A DNA stretch of 64,000 nucleotides from JBDTNQ01 sp039933635. GTDB lineage: Bacteria; Acidobacteriota; Vicinamibacteria; Vicinamibacterales; SCN-69-37. The DNA lies in assembly GCA_039933635.1 (NCBI GenBank), contig JBDTNQ010000002.1:60732-124731 (forward strand), written 5' to 3'. Each line of letters starts with the position of its first letter. Position 1 is the first letter of the stretch. The position numbers were made by a program, and so were the translations under genes. The notes beneath the pieces are model-generated. The model was not told where the DNA came from. It saw only the letters and a program-made list of their open reading frames with translations, and did not search any database. Below are positions 53,895 through 61,831 of this stretch, piece by piece.

Positions 53895-54695
53895 CTATGC
53901 CGCCACCGCCGCCGCGTGTCCGTGCGGCGCGTGCGCGTCGTGTCCATCCGCCGCCGCGTGGTCGCCGTCGTGGTGGTCCACCATGATGGCACCCTGCAGG
54001 TAGATGGTCGGCAGCAGCACGAAGATGAACGCCTGCAGCGCGCCGGTCACCAGCCCCAGCGCCATCATTGGCAGCGGCGCGAAGAACGGCACGATCAGGC
54101 CGAGGATCAGGATGACCAGTTCCTCGCCGAAGATGTTGCCGAACAGCCGCAGCGTCAGCGACAGCACGCGCGAGCAGTGGCTGATCAGCTCGACCACGAG
54201 CATGATGGGAACCATCACGATCGGGACGCCGCTCGGCCCCATGAAGTGCTTGAAATAGCTCACCACGCCTTGCGTGCGGATACCGTTGAGGTGGTAGTAG
54301 ACCCACGCGACGACGGCGCAGGCCGCCGTGACATTGATGTTGCTCGTCGGCGCCATGAAGCCCGGGATGAGGCCCATGTAGTTGCCCACGAGCACGAACG
54401 CGCCGAGGGTCCCGATGATCGGCAGGAACTCGCGGCCCCGCGATCCGAGGAACTGTTCCAGGATGCCGACAACAGCCAGGACCATGTCTTCCAACACGAT
54501 CTGGAAGCGGCTCGGGTTCTCGACCGAAAGCCGCGACCGCAGCAACAGGCCCAAGATCAGGAACGCGACCACGATGATCCCGCACATCACCAGGTAATTC
54601 GGGATCACGACATGCCACCCAAGCGCCCGGAAAAGCGGGGCGACGAGGGCGTTGACCCAGTCGACGATCAGGAGCGGATGTTCGAGTTTCTCCAT
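53895..54695 (-). CDS. atpB: ATP synthase Fo subunit a
   Basis: This 266-residue membrane protein has five or six helices and forms the two half-channels for ions. The essential Arg183 is in LSLTLRLFGNIFGEELVIL, and FVLVGNYMGLIPGFMAPTSN is the conserved helix 3-4 region. The C terminus (residues 240-266) is unusual: seven His and several Asp among Ala and Gly, extending past the normal end. It starts at ATG 54695, 9 nt after the atpI-like gene, and ends 82 nt before atpE. Confidence 0.93.
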   Translation of the reverse strand: MEKLEHPLLIVDWVNALVAPLFRALGWHVVIPNYLVMCGIIVVAFLILGLLLRSRLSVENPSRFQIVLEDMVLAVVGILEQFLGSRGREFLPIIGTLGAFVLVGNYMGLIPGFMAPTSNINVTAACAVVAWVYYHLNGIRTQGVVSYFKHFMGPSGVPIVMVPIMLVVELISHCSRVLSLTLRLFGNIFGEELVILILGLIVPFFAPLPMMALGLVTGALQAFIFVLLPTIYLQGAIMVDHHDGDHAAADGHDAHAPHGHAAAVAA

Positions 54696-54704
54696 GCAGC
54701 CGGT

Positions 54705-55151
54705 TCAGTGTGGTCGCGGACGGTGCAGCACCTCGGCTGCGGCCGCGAGCACGATCACGGACGCGCCGCCCAGTAGAGCTACAGGGGGCAGGCGCAAACG
54801 CGCAATCATAACGTACGCCATTCCGGCCAGTAAAGCGTGCCGCCACACGAACATAACGAGGCCACGCGACGCAGGCGCCTCTGTGGGCGGGGGCCCCGAT
54901 GCGTCCGTTTCCTGCGGTACCGCCTGCGTGTCCCTGGAGTTCGATGCGGCCAGCCGATCGGCCAGCGCACTGACACTCCGCTTGATAGCCCAGTAGCTCA
55001 GGACCGACAGGAGGGCACCGCCGAGGATGCCGGCCGCGATCGGAAGACCGCCGCCCGGCGCGACGAGCGCCCCGCCCGTTGCCAGCGCCGCCAGCCACAG
55101 GCTGCGGCGCTCGACGCGACGCAGCAGCAGGCCGTCAGGCGAGTCCGTCAC
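54705..55151 (-). CDS. AtpI-like small membrane protein of the Fo operon
   Basis: This 148-residue protein has four hydrophobic stretches (LWLAALATGGALVA; ILGGALLSVLSYWAI; MFVWRHALLAGMAYVMI; ALLGGASVIVLAAAAEVL) separated by a polar Pro/Thr-rich loop. Small four-helix ATP synthase I proteins at this operon position assist c-ring assembly or cation handling. GTG 55151 overlaps the preceding gene's stop. Sequence identity to AtpI is not clear-cut; position and topology support the call. Confidence 0.7.
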   Translation of the reverse strand: MTDSPDGLLLRRVERRSLWLAALATGGALVAPGGGLPIAAGILGGALLSVLSYWAIKRSVSALADRLAASNSRDTQAVPQETDASGPPPTEAPASRGLVMFVWRHALLAGMAYVMIARLRLPPVALLGGASVIVLAAAAEVLHRPRPH

Positions 55152-55429
55152 TTCATCCTCGATACGGTGCGGTACACATTGATGATGCCGGCCGAGAGGC
55201 CAAAGACGAAGAAGACCATCGTGAACGCTGGCGACCATCCGGTGAGGCGGTCCAGCCAGAGGCCAATGCCGGTCCCAATCACCACCGCGAACACGAACGA
55301 CAGACCCACGCTGCCAAGCGTGGCGTAAGTCCGGACGACGTCGTAGCGATCGCGGACCAGACGCGGCATCAGACCAGGCGGCTGCGGCCGGTTCGGCTCG
55401 CCCTCGGGCCCGGGGGCTTTCTGGTCCAT
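55148..55429 (-). CDS. AtpZ/AtpI-family membrane protein
   Basis: This 93-residue protein has a Pro-rich soluble N terminus (about 1-30) and two helices at about 37-56 and 65-86. VVIGTGIGLWLDRLTGWSP and FGLSAGIINVYR match the AtpZ/AtpI (DUF-type) family found first in many atp operons, where it may take up divalent cations for the ATPase. ATG 55429 begins the Fo unit. A TACCAT -10 lies just upstream on the minus strand. Confidence 0.78.
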   Translation of the reverse strand: MDQKAPGPEGEPNRPQPPGLMPRLVRDRYDVVRTYATLGSVGLSFVFAVVIGTGIGLWLDRLTGWSPAFTMVFFVFGLSAGIINVYRTVSRMK

Positions 55430-55434
55430 GGTCG

Positions 55435-55440
55435 ATGGTA
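55435..55440 (-). promoter_or_regulatory. -10-like TACCAT for the Fo operon
   Basis: On the minus strand TACCAT lies 5 nt before ATG 55429, so the transcript would begin near the start codon. It shares the short divergent region with the plus-strand VWA gene. Confidence 0.4.
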
Positions 55441-55445
55441 CTCGG

Positions 55446-55451
55446 TATACT
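55446..55451 (+). promoter_or_regulatory. -10 element TATACT for the VWA gene
   Basis: TATACT matches the -10 consensus at five of six bases, with a start near 55458 and about 12 nt of leader before ATG 55470. It overlaps the GTATAC palindrome in the divergent intergenic space. Confidence 0.45.
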
Positions 55452-55469
55452 GCGGCTGAGGAACGTCTC

Positions 55470-56384
55470 ATGCCGATCGCATACCGTCGGTCGATTCCCG
55501 CCGCCATCCTCGTCGTTGCCAGCCTGGTTGTCAGTCGCTCCGGCGCGGTCGTCCGCGCGCAGAGCGCCTCCGATCGCCAGGGCCACGTCACGGTGGCGGT
55601 GCTCGGCAAAGACGATGTACCGATCACGACGCTCGCGGAGAAAGACTTCGTCGTCCGCGAAGACAACGTCAGCCGCGAGATCCTGAAGGTCACGCCCGGC
55701 GTCACGCCCAGTCACGTCGTGCTCCTGGTGGACGATTCACAGGCGAACGTGAACGCGGTCTCGTTCCTGCGCGACGGCCTGAAGACGTTCATCGAGAAGG
55801 TGATGACACACGCGCCGGCGCCGCAGATGCGGATCACCACGTTCGGCGATCGGCCCACGCTGCGACAGGACTTCACGACCGCGACGGCCATGCTGACCAG
55901 ACAGGTCGATCGGGTCTTCCCGCAGACCGGCGCGGGCTCGCGGCTGCTGGACGCGATCAGCGAAACGTGCCGGGACCTGAAGATCAAGCGGATCGCGGGC
56001 GCGACCCTCGTTGCCGTGGTCAACGAAGCCGGACCGGAATTCAGCGAGATCTCGCACACGCGGATCGAGGAAGAGCTGCGCGGCGCGAGCGCGACGCTCT
56101 GGACCGTGGTGCTGCAGGACGCGCGCGGCGGCAATCAGTCGAGCGAAGCGCGTGAGCGGTCGATCGTGATTGGCGATGTCACGCGGGACAGCGGCGGCAT
56201 GAACAAGAACGTGCTGGGCGCACAGACGCTCGGCCCCGCGCTCGAGTCCGTCGCGACGATGCTCGTATCGCAGTACGCCATTACCTACGGCCGGCCTGAT
56301 CGATTGATCCCGGCCTCGCGACTCAGTGTGGAGACGACGGACCGCGGCGCACGGGCGCTCTTCCGGCGGTGGGCCACTCCGTGA
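55470..56384 (+). CDS. Secreted VWA-like protein with degenerate MIDAS
   Basis: This 304-residue protein has a signal peptide at about 1-31 (ending VVRAQ) and then the Acidobacterial VWFA-related fold. HVTVAVLGKDDVPITTLAEK and DFVVREDNVSREI form the N-terminal beta part. SHVVLLVDDSQANVNAV at about 81-97 is the VWA start. The metal-site pattern DxSxS is D88-D-S90-Q-A92, so the second Ser is missing and metal binding may be weakened or absent. The stop overlaps the GTG start of a second, intact VWA gene. These are probably periplasmic binding proteins of unknown ligand. Confidence 0.78.
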   Translation: MPIAYRRSIPAAILVVASLVVSRSGAVVRAQSASDRQGHVTVAVLGKDDVPITTLAEKDFVVREDNVSREILKVTPGVTPSHVVLLVDDSQANVNAVSFLRDGLKTFIEKVMTHAPAPQMRITTFGDRPTLRQDFTTATAMLTRQVDRVFPQTGAGSRLLDAISETCRDLKIKRIAGATLVAVVNEAGPEFSEISHTRIEEELRGASATLWTVVLQDARGGNQSSEARERSIVIGDVTRDSGGMNKNVLGAQTLGPALESVATMLVSQYAITYGRPDRLIPASRLSVETTDRGARALFRRWATP

Positions 56385-57313
56385 AGCGCGTGCTGGCCGG
56401 CGTAGTCCTGTTGGTTCTAGCCGGCGTCGCGCTCGCGGAGCGACCACGCGCCCAGGAGGTCTTCCGAGCGGCCACCGACATGGTGCTGCTCAGCGTCAGC
56501 GCCACCGACGGCCAGGGTCACGCCGTGCCCTCGCTCACGAAAAGTGATTTCGGAATTTTCGAGGATGGAGTCCCGCAGGACGTCTCTCTCTTCGCCCGCG
56601 ATCCGCAGCCCCTGGCGCTCTCCATTCTGATCGACGCCAGCACGAGCATGGAGACGAAGATGGGGACCGCTACTGAGGCCGCGATCGGCTTCTGCCGGCG
56701 CCTCGGGCCCAATGACGTCGCGCAAATCATCGCCTTCAGCAGCACCACCGAGATCCTGCAGACGTTCACGCACGACCAGGCGCTGCTCGAGGGGGCTATC
56801 CGGCAGACGCACGCGAACGGCTCGACGGCCCTCTACACCGCGGTGTACATCGCACTGAACGAGTTGAATCGCGTGCGGGCGTCATCGCCTGAATCGATCC
56901 GCCGCCAGGCCATCATCGTCCTCTCCGACGGCGAAGACACGACGAGCCTGCTGCGCGACGAAGATGTGCTCGACCTCTCGAAGCGCTCGGCGGTCACGGT
57001 GTATGCGATCGGCCTGCGCGAGAAACGCGACAAGGACGCGCCGCCGAACCGGAACGGCAGTCAGGCGGACTACGTCCTTCGTTCGCTGTCCCAATCGAGC
57101 GGCGGCCGGGTATTCTTTGTCGACGATCCGGTGCAGTTGTCGACCATCTACGGACAGATCGCCGACGAACTGGCCAGCCAGTACATCGTCGGATATAGCT
57201 CGAAGAACCAGCGGCGTGACGGCGCGTGGCGCCAGATCGCGGTCCGCGTGGCGCGGCCGGGGGTCACGGCCAGAACACGGGCCGGCTACTACGGCCCCAC
57301 AAAGGCACAATGA
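56381..57313 (+). CDS. Secreted VWFA-related protein with intact MIDAS
   Basis: This 310-residue protein has a signal peptide at about 1-25. LTKSDFGIFEDGVPQDVSLF is the N-terminal Acidobacterial region, and ILIDASTSMETKMGTA holds the metal-dependent adhesion site (D85-A-S87-T-S89). Later conserved bits are TALYTAVYIALNEL and AIIVLSDGEDTTSL (the second and third MIDAS segments). The start is GTG 56381, overlapping the previous stop as GTGA. It is followed 3 nt earlier than its stop by the ATG of the CobA-HemD gene, so the three may be one transcript. Confidence 0.82.
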   Translation: MKRVLAGVVLLVLAGVALAERPRAQEVFRAATDMVLLSVSATDGQGHAVPSLTKSDFGIFEDGVPQDVSLFARDPQPLALSILIDASTSMETKMGTATEAAIGFCRRLGPNDVAQIIAFSSTTEILQTFTHDQALLEGAIRQTHANGSTALYTAVYIALNELNRVRASSPESIRRQAIIVLSDGEDTTSLLRDEDVLDLSKRSAVTVYAIGLREKRDKDAPPNRNGSQADYVLRSLSQSSGGRVFFVDDPVQLSTIYGQIADELASQYIVGYSSKNQRRDGAWRQIAVRVARPGVTARTRAGYYGPTKAQ

Positions 57314-58866
57314 ACAGTTCGGATGGACGCGTCTACATCATCGGTGCCGGGCCTGGCGATCCCGGACTGATCACGGCGCGCGGGTTGCGGCTCCTCGCCG
57401 GAGCTGACGTGGTCGTGTATGACCGTGCGGTGGAGCCGGTGCTGCGGTGGGCGCACCCAGAGGCAGAGCGCATTTCGGCGGGAGCGCCGGCAGAGCGCGA
57501 CACGGCCCAGGACGCCATCTCGATGCTCTTGGCCGAGAAGGCGCGCGACGGACACACCGTGGCGCGGTTGAAGTGGGGCGATCCGTTTGTGTTCGACAGC
57601 GGCGCGAAGGAAGCACTGTTCCTGTACGAGCAAGGCATCGCGTTCGAGATCGTGCCGGGCGTGCCGGCCGCCGTCGGCGCAAGCGCCTACGCCGGCATCC
57701 CGATTACCTACCCTGACGCGGGTGACGCACTGGTCCTGGTGCGCGGCGCGGAGGATGAGACCGGCCGTCTCCCCGACGTCGACTGGGAAGCGCTGGCGCG
57801 CATCGACGGTACGTTTGTCTGCTTCGCCGGCGGCCGGCTCGTGCCGCTGATCCTGCAGCGCCTGCTCGACCAGGGCATGACGCCCGACAGCCCGGTTGCC
57901 CTGATCTACCACGGCACCCAGCCGCACCAGCGGACGGTGACCGGCACCATCGCCGAGCTTTGCGATGCCACGTCGCTCGATCCCACACCGGAGTCGGCGC
58001 TGCTGATCGTCGGTGAGGTCGTCGGCCTTCGCGAACACCTGCGATGGTTCGACGAACGCCCGCTGTTCGGCCGTCGGATCGTGGTGACGCGTTCGCCCGA
58101 ACAGGCGGGCGAACTGGCGGAACAGCTCGAGGCGCTTGGCGCACAGGCGCTGTTGGCGCCGACGTTCCGCATCGCCGCGCCGGAGGATCCGGAAGCCATG
58201 GATCGCGCCGCCGCATCGGTGGACGATTACCAGTGGCTGGTGTTCGAGTCCGCGAGCGCGGTGACGCGCTTTCTGTCGGCGCTCACACGCGGTCCGCGCG
58301 ATCTTCGCGCGCTCGGGGCCGTGCACGTCTGCGCCATCGGCCCCTCCACCGCCGATCGATTGATGGCGGCCGGCATCCGCGCCGATGTCGTGTCTCCGGA
58401 AGTCGGCGTCGAAAGCATCGCCGAGGCGATGGCCTCGACCGCGCCGTTGGCCGGCGAACGGGTGCTCGTCGTGCGCCCCGATCACCTCCGCAGCATGATC
58501 GGAGAGGACCTGGAACGACGCGGCGCCCGCGTCACCGATCTGATCGCATATCGCACGGCGCCGGCTTCTCCAGATGCGCCAGGCGCTCAGGATCTCTACC
58601 GGCGCCTTCTTGATGGCCAGATCGACGCGGTCACCTTTACGAGCCCGACGGCTCTCCGACGGTTTGCAGTGCTCATCGGTGAGGAACAGGCCGCCGACTT
58701 GCTGAACACGGTGGCGGTCGCCGCAATCGGCCCGGTGACCGCCGCAGCCGCCGCTGAGCTCGGCGTCCGCTCACCGATCGTCCCCACCACCTTCACCGTC
58801 GAGGGCCTCGTCCAGGCCCTCGTCCAGCATTTTGATCGGCAGGGCCACCGAACCCGGGAGTCTTAA
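57310..58866 (+). CDS. Fused uroporphyrinogen-III C-methyltransferase / uroporphyrinogen-III synthase (CobA-HemD)
   Basis: This is a 518-residue bifunctional tetrapyrrole enzyme. The N-terminal SUMT/CobA part (about 1-240) has VYIIGAGPGDPGLITARGLR, RLKWGDPFVF and VPGVPAAVGASAYAGIP. It methylates uroporphyrinogen III to precorrin-2. The C-terminal HemD part (about 255-510) has RRIVVTRSPEQAGELAEQLE, DDYQWLVFESASAVTRF and AVTFTSPTALRRF, and closes hydroxymethylbilane to uroporphyrinogen III. ATG 57310 overlaps the VWA stop by 4 nt. Fusions like this supply siroheme, cobalamin and heme branches; no other pathway gene is adjacent. Confidence 0.9.
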   Translation: MNSSDGRVYIIGAGPGDPGLITARGLRLLAGADVVVYDRAVEPVLRWAHPEAERISAGAPAERDTAQDAISMLLAEKARDGHTVARLKWGDPFVFDSGAKEALFLYEQGIAFEIVPGVPAAVGASAYAGIPITYPDAGDALVLVRGAEDETGRLPDVDWEALARIDGTFVCFAGGRLVPLILQRLLDQGMTPDSPVALIYHGTQPHQRTVTGTIAELCDATSLDPTPESALLIVGEVVGLREHLRWFDERPLFGRRIVVTRSPEQAGELAEQLEALGAQALLAPTFRIAAPEDPEAMDRAAASVDDYQWLVFESASAVTRFLSALTRGPRDLRALGAVHVCAIGPSTADRLMAAGIRADVVSPEVGVESIAEAMASTAPLAGERVLVVRPDHLRSMIGEDLERRGARVTDLIAYRTAPASPDAPGAQDLYRRLLDGQIDAVTFTSPTALRRFAVLIGEEQAADLLNTVAVAAIGPVTAAAAAELGVRSPIVPTTFTVEGLVQALVQHFDRQGHRTRES

Positions 58867-58879
58867 GACTTACGGGTTT
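58853..58879 (+). terminator. Hairpin at the end of the CobA-HemD gene
   Basis: A 12-base inverted repeat (58853-58864 with 58865-58876, two mismatches) spans the stop codon and ends in TTT. The centre is the palindrome AGTCTTAAGACT, so the loop would be formed by its middle bases. A short AT-rich patch follows up to 58920. Confidence 0.4.
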
Positions 58880-58915
58880 CGGTTGGTATATCTACATTTA
58901 TTCGGGCTTAAGACC

Positions 58916-59923
58916 TTATTTTAGCAGCGTTCCGGCGAACGACGGCAGCACCATGTCGCGCATGGTCCGCAGTCCTGGCGGGGCCTGGAGGATCTTCGGG
59001 ATGCTGTTGAGGACGATGGAGGCCGTGGCGATGTCCCCATGGACGCCCCCAGAGACGCGGACAACGAGGGGTGGGCTGCCGGTAATCCGCACTTCGTCGT
59101 ATGGGTCCGGGGCACCCAGATACGCCTCCATGTGCAGCGTCACAACCGCCTTTCCCTTACGGTAGCCCACCCCGTCCTGAATCAACCCGGTCACCGCGCC
59201 ACGCTCGACGACGATGTCGCCGCTCGAGATCGGTTCGTCCGCGATCTGTGGCTTGATGTGATCCGTGACGCGATCGAGCTTCCAGCCGAGAGACTCGGCA
59301 ATCATCGCGATCGACTCCGCGAGCCCGACGTGGCGAACCGTGCCCGCTTTGACTCTCGCGGCAAACTCTTCGGGGGTCAGGCCCGCGCCAATCTTTCGCT
59401 GAAAGGGTAGGCGGCGAGCGCGAGCGTCCTGGATGCGATCCACCTCGATCGCGGTGACGTCGGCGCAGACGGCCGTCAGCGCGATCGGCAGGGCGTCCAT
59501 GACGAACCCTGGGTTGACGCCGGTGCCAAGCACGGCAACGCGCCCGCGCCTGGCCGTCGCATCGATTCGCTTCGCCAGGGCCGCGTTCGCTTTGACGGGG
59601 TACGCCAGCTCTTCGGTGGTCGAGACGATCGGAACCTTGGCCTTGAGGATCGCCTCGAGGATTGGCAAGGCCGCGCCAAGCGAGGACGTCGTGCTCACAA
59701 TCGCCACATCTGGACGCAGCGCGCGAAGGGCCGCCTTCAGGTCGGTGCTTACCTTGATGCCGAGGTGACGCCTGAGGCCAACGACATCGCCAAGGTCCCG
59801 GCCGGCCATGCCGGGATCAAGGTCCACGGCGCCACCCACCACGAGACCGCCCCGGCGAGATGCCTGCCGGACGATCGCGGCGCCGATGGGACCAAGACCG
59901 ACATGCAGAAGTTTGATGGGCAC
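58916..59923 (-). CDS. NAD(P)-dependent amino-acid dehydrogenase-like protein (DapB/Ord N-terminal type)
   Basis: This 335-residue soluble oxidoreductase has LLHVGLGPIGAAIVRQA at the N terminus (GxGxxG). The middle has TTSSLGAALPILEAILKA and VLGTGVNPGFVMDALPIALT, the pattern of the dihydrodipicolinate-reductase-like dehydrogenases that include 2,4-diaminopentanoate dehydrogenase (Ord). The start is GTG 59923, with a minus-strand TACAAT at 59949-59954 about 25 nt upstream. The longer open frame upstream is antisense to the next gene. Substrate is uncertain; a diamino or imino acid is likely by family. Confidence 0.75.
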   Translation of the reverse strand: MPIKLLHVGLGPIGAAIVRQASRRGGLVVGGAVDLDPGMAGRDLGDVVGLRRHLGIKVSTDLKAALRALRPDVAIVSTTSSLGAALPILEAILKAKVPIVSTTEELAYPVKANAALAKRIDATARRGRVAVLGTGVNPGFVMDALPIALTAVCADVTAIEVDRIQDARARRLPFQRKIGAGLTPEEFAARVKAGTVRHVGLAESIAMIAESLGWKLDRVTDHIKPQIADEPISSGDIVVERGAVTGLIQDGVGYRKGKAVVTLHMEAYLGAPDPYDEVRITGSPPLVVRVSGGVHGDIATASIVLNSIPKILQAPPGLRTMRDMVLPSFAGTLLK

Positions 59924-59948
59924 GGGACACAGCTCGGGGAACGAATCA

Positions 59949-59958
59949 ATTGTAGGAT
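59949..59958. promoter_or_regulatory. Overlapping divergent -10 elements
   Basis: On the minus strand TACAAT (59954-59949) serves the dehydrogenase gene. On the plus strand TAGGAT (59953-59958) could serve the M1-like gene at 59972, giving a leader of about 7 nt. The two elements overlap in a 48-nt intergenic gap. Confidence 0.35.
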
Positions 59959-59971
59959 CTGGCGGCGCCTT

Positions 59972-61831
59972 ATGCTGCGACCGTGCGCAATCTTCCTGCT
60001 TGTTCTGGTGTTCGTCTCGCCCGGGGCCTCGGCCCGGCAGCTCGACGGGGCTGGAAGGCCCGATCCGGTCCACTACACCCTGGACGCGCGGCTGGATGCG
60101 CCGAATCGGCTGCTCACGGGCCGTGGGCGCCTCTCGTGGCGCAACCCCTCGAACCGCCCGGCGACAGAACTCCGGTTTCAGATGGCGTGGAACGCCTGGC
60201 GCGACGCCAACTCATCCTGGATGCGTGACCGGCGCCTTGCCGGCGCCATGGCGCTGGAGGGCCGCACCGATGAAGACGCCGGGTTCATCGACCTGACAAC
60301 CCTCGTCGTCGCGGGTCCGCTCGGGGCGGACCTGCTGGCCGGGGCGCGCTTCATCGCGCCGGACGATCGCAACGGCGATGATCGCACGGTGCTGGCCGTA
60401 CCGCTTCCGGCGCCCGTGGCGGCCGGCGCCACGATTGACGTCGAGTTCGCGTGGAACGCGCACGTGCCGCGCGCCCTCGACCGCGCGGGCGTCATCGACC
60501 GCACGTACATGCTGGCGAGCTGGTTTCCACAGGTCGGCGTGCTCCAGGACGATGGATGGCATTGCCACCAGATCCATCCGGACTCACCAGCCTTCAACGA
60601 GTTCGGCCGATACGACGTGGCCCTGACGGTTCCAGGCACGTGGACGATCGGGGCCACCGGCATCGAAGGGGCGCCCTCCACGAACGGCGACGGCACGACC
60701 ACGCACCGATACTCGGCAGAGGGCGTGCAGGACTTCGCCTGGACAACGAGCCCCGACTATGTCGAACGGACGGACCGCATCCCGCGTGTCGGCCGCCCAG
60801 ACATCCGCCTGCGCCTGCTGCTGCAACCCGAGCACGTCGAACAGGGCGATCGGCAGTTGGCCGCCGTGCGGGCCGCGATTCAGGTCTATGAGCGACGAGT
60901 CGGCGCGTTTCCGTGGCCGCAGCTGACGATCGTGGACCCCGTGTCCGTGATCAACCCGCGCGCACAGGGCACGGGTATCGGGGCAGCGGCCTATCCGATG
61001 ATGATCGTCGGCAACACGCGTTGGCTCACGCCGTGGACGTCGGCGGTTCCGGAGGCCGCGCTCACGAACCAGGTCGGTCGCGAGTTCTTTGCGGTCAACG
61101 CCGCGCCGGACGCGGTCGATCATCCGTGGATGGACGCCGGCATTGCGGCGCTTGCGCTGGCGCGGGTGATGCCGGAAGCCTTTCCGCAGCGATTCGTGAG
61201 AGTCGACCGGTATTTCGGCGGTCTTATCACGTGGCCGCACGCGGACGTGCCGTGGCGTGCCGCGGACGAGGCGCCGGGCGCACGCTGGCTCAGCACGCTC
61301 GCCGCGCACGTCGGAGACGAGACGATGACGCGCATCCTGTCCGCGTACTATGCGGAGGCGGTTCATCGTCACCCGAATCCCGCCACGTTCCTCGCGGTCG
61401 CGCGCGCGGCGACGAATCAGAATCTGGATTGGTTCGCCGAAGCGATCGCGCGGCCCGACGTGCGTGTCGACTACGCCGTCGGCACGGTGCTCAGCTCGCC
61501 TACTGAAACCGGCAGCGTCGACACCACCGTAGTCGTGGAGCGTCTGGCCGAGGGCGTTCTACCCGTCGAGGTGCGCGTCACGTTTGCCGATGGCTCCGAC
61601 GTCATGGAGCGATGGGACGGCCGGGATCCGTCCCACATGCTGAGGTATCGTCGGGGCTCCTCGGCGATCGCCGTGGACATCGATCCGGATTACCTGCTGC
61701 GTGTTGAGCGCCGGCGGACCAACAACTCCTGGCTCGCGCAGCCGGCCGGCCCCCTCGCGGCGGACCGGTGGTCGCTTCGCTGGATGACCTGGGTCCAGCA
61801 CACGCTGATGAGCTATGCCTTCTTCGTCTAA
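59972..61831 (+). CDS. M1 metallopeptidase-like protein lacking zinc-site residues
   Basis: This 619-residue exported protein has a signal peptide at about 1-22 (ending ASA). The N-terminal beta domain has HYTLDARLDAPNRLLTGRGR and SWFPQVGVLQDDGWHCHQIH, typical of bacterial M1 aminopeptidase-like proteins. At the expected HExxH helix the sequence reads LTNQVGREFFAV (residues 364-375), so HEFGH is replaced by NQVGR. At the next helix the motif WLDEG is WMDAG (386-390). Catalytic Glu and all three zinc ligands appear lost. It is probably a pseudo-enzyme or binding protein. It is coupled by a 17-nt overlap to the next membrane protein. Confidence 0.75.
   Translation: MLRPCAIFLLVLVFVSPGASARQLDGAGRPDPVHYTLDARLDAPNRLLTGRGRLSWRNPSNRPATELRFQMAWNAWRDANSSWMRDRRLAGAMALEGRTDEDAGFIDLTTLVVAGPLGADLLAGARFIAPDDRNGDDRTVLAVPLPAPVAAGATIDVEFAWNAHVPRALDRAGVIDRTYMLASWFPQVGVLQDDGWHCHQIHPDSPAFNEFGRYDVALTVPGTWTIGATGIEGAPSTNGDGTTTHRYSAEGVQDFAWTTSPDYVERTDRIPRVGRPDIRLRLLLQPEHVEQGDRQLAAVRAAIQVYERRVGAFPWPQLTIVDPVSVINPRAQGTGIGAAAYPMMIVGNTRWLTPWTSAVPEAALTNQVGREFFAVNAAPDAVDHPWMDAGIAALALARVMPEAFPQRFVRVDRYFGGLITWPHADVPWRAADEAPGARWLSTLAAHVGDETMTRILSAYYAEAVHRHPNPATFLAVARAATNQNLDWFAEAIARPDVRVDYAVGTVLSSPTETGSVDTTVVVERLAEGVLPVEVRVTFADGSDVMERWDGRDPSHMLRYRRGSSAIAVDIDPDYLLRVERRRTNNSWLAQPAGPLAADRWSLRWMTWVQHTLMSYAFFV

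Noticed and set aside
54705..55715. 336-residue frame joining both small atp-operon membrane proteins
   Set aside because: The frame reads one protein correctly (from GTG 55151) and the other in a wrong frame; two short overlapping genes explain it better.
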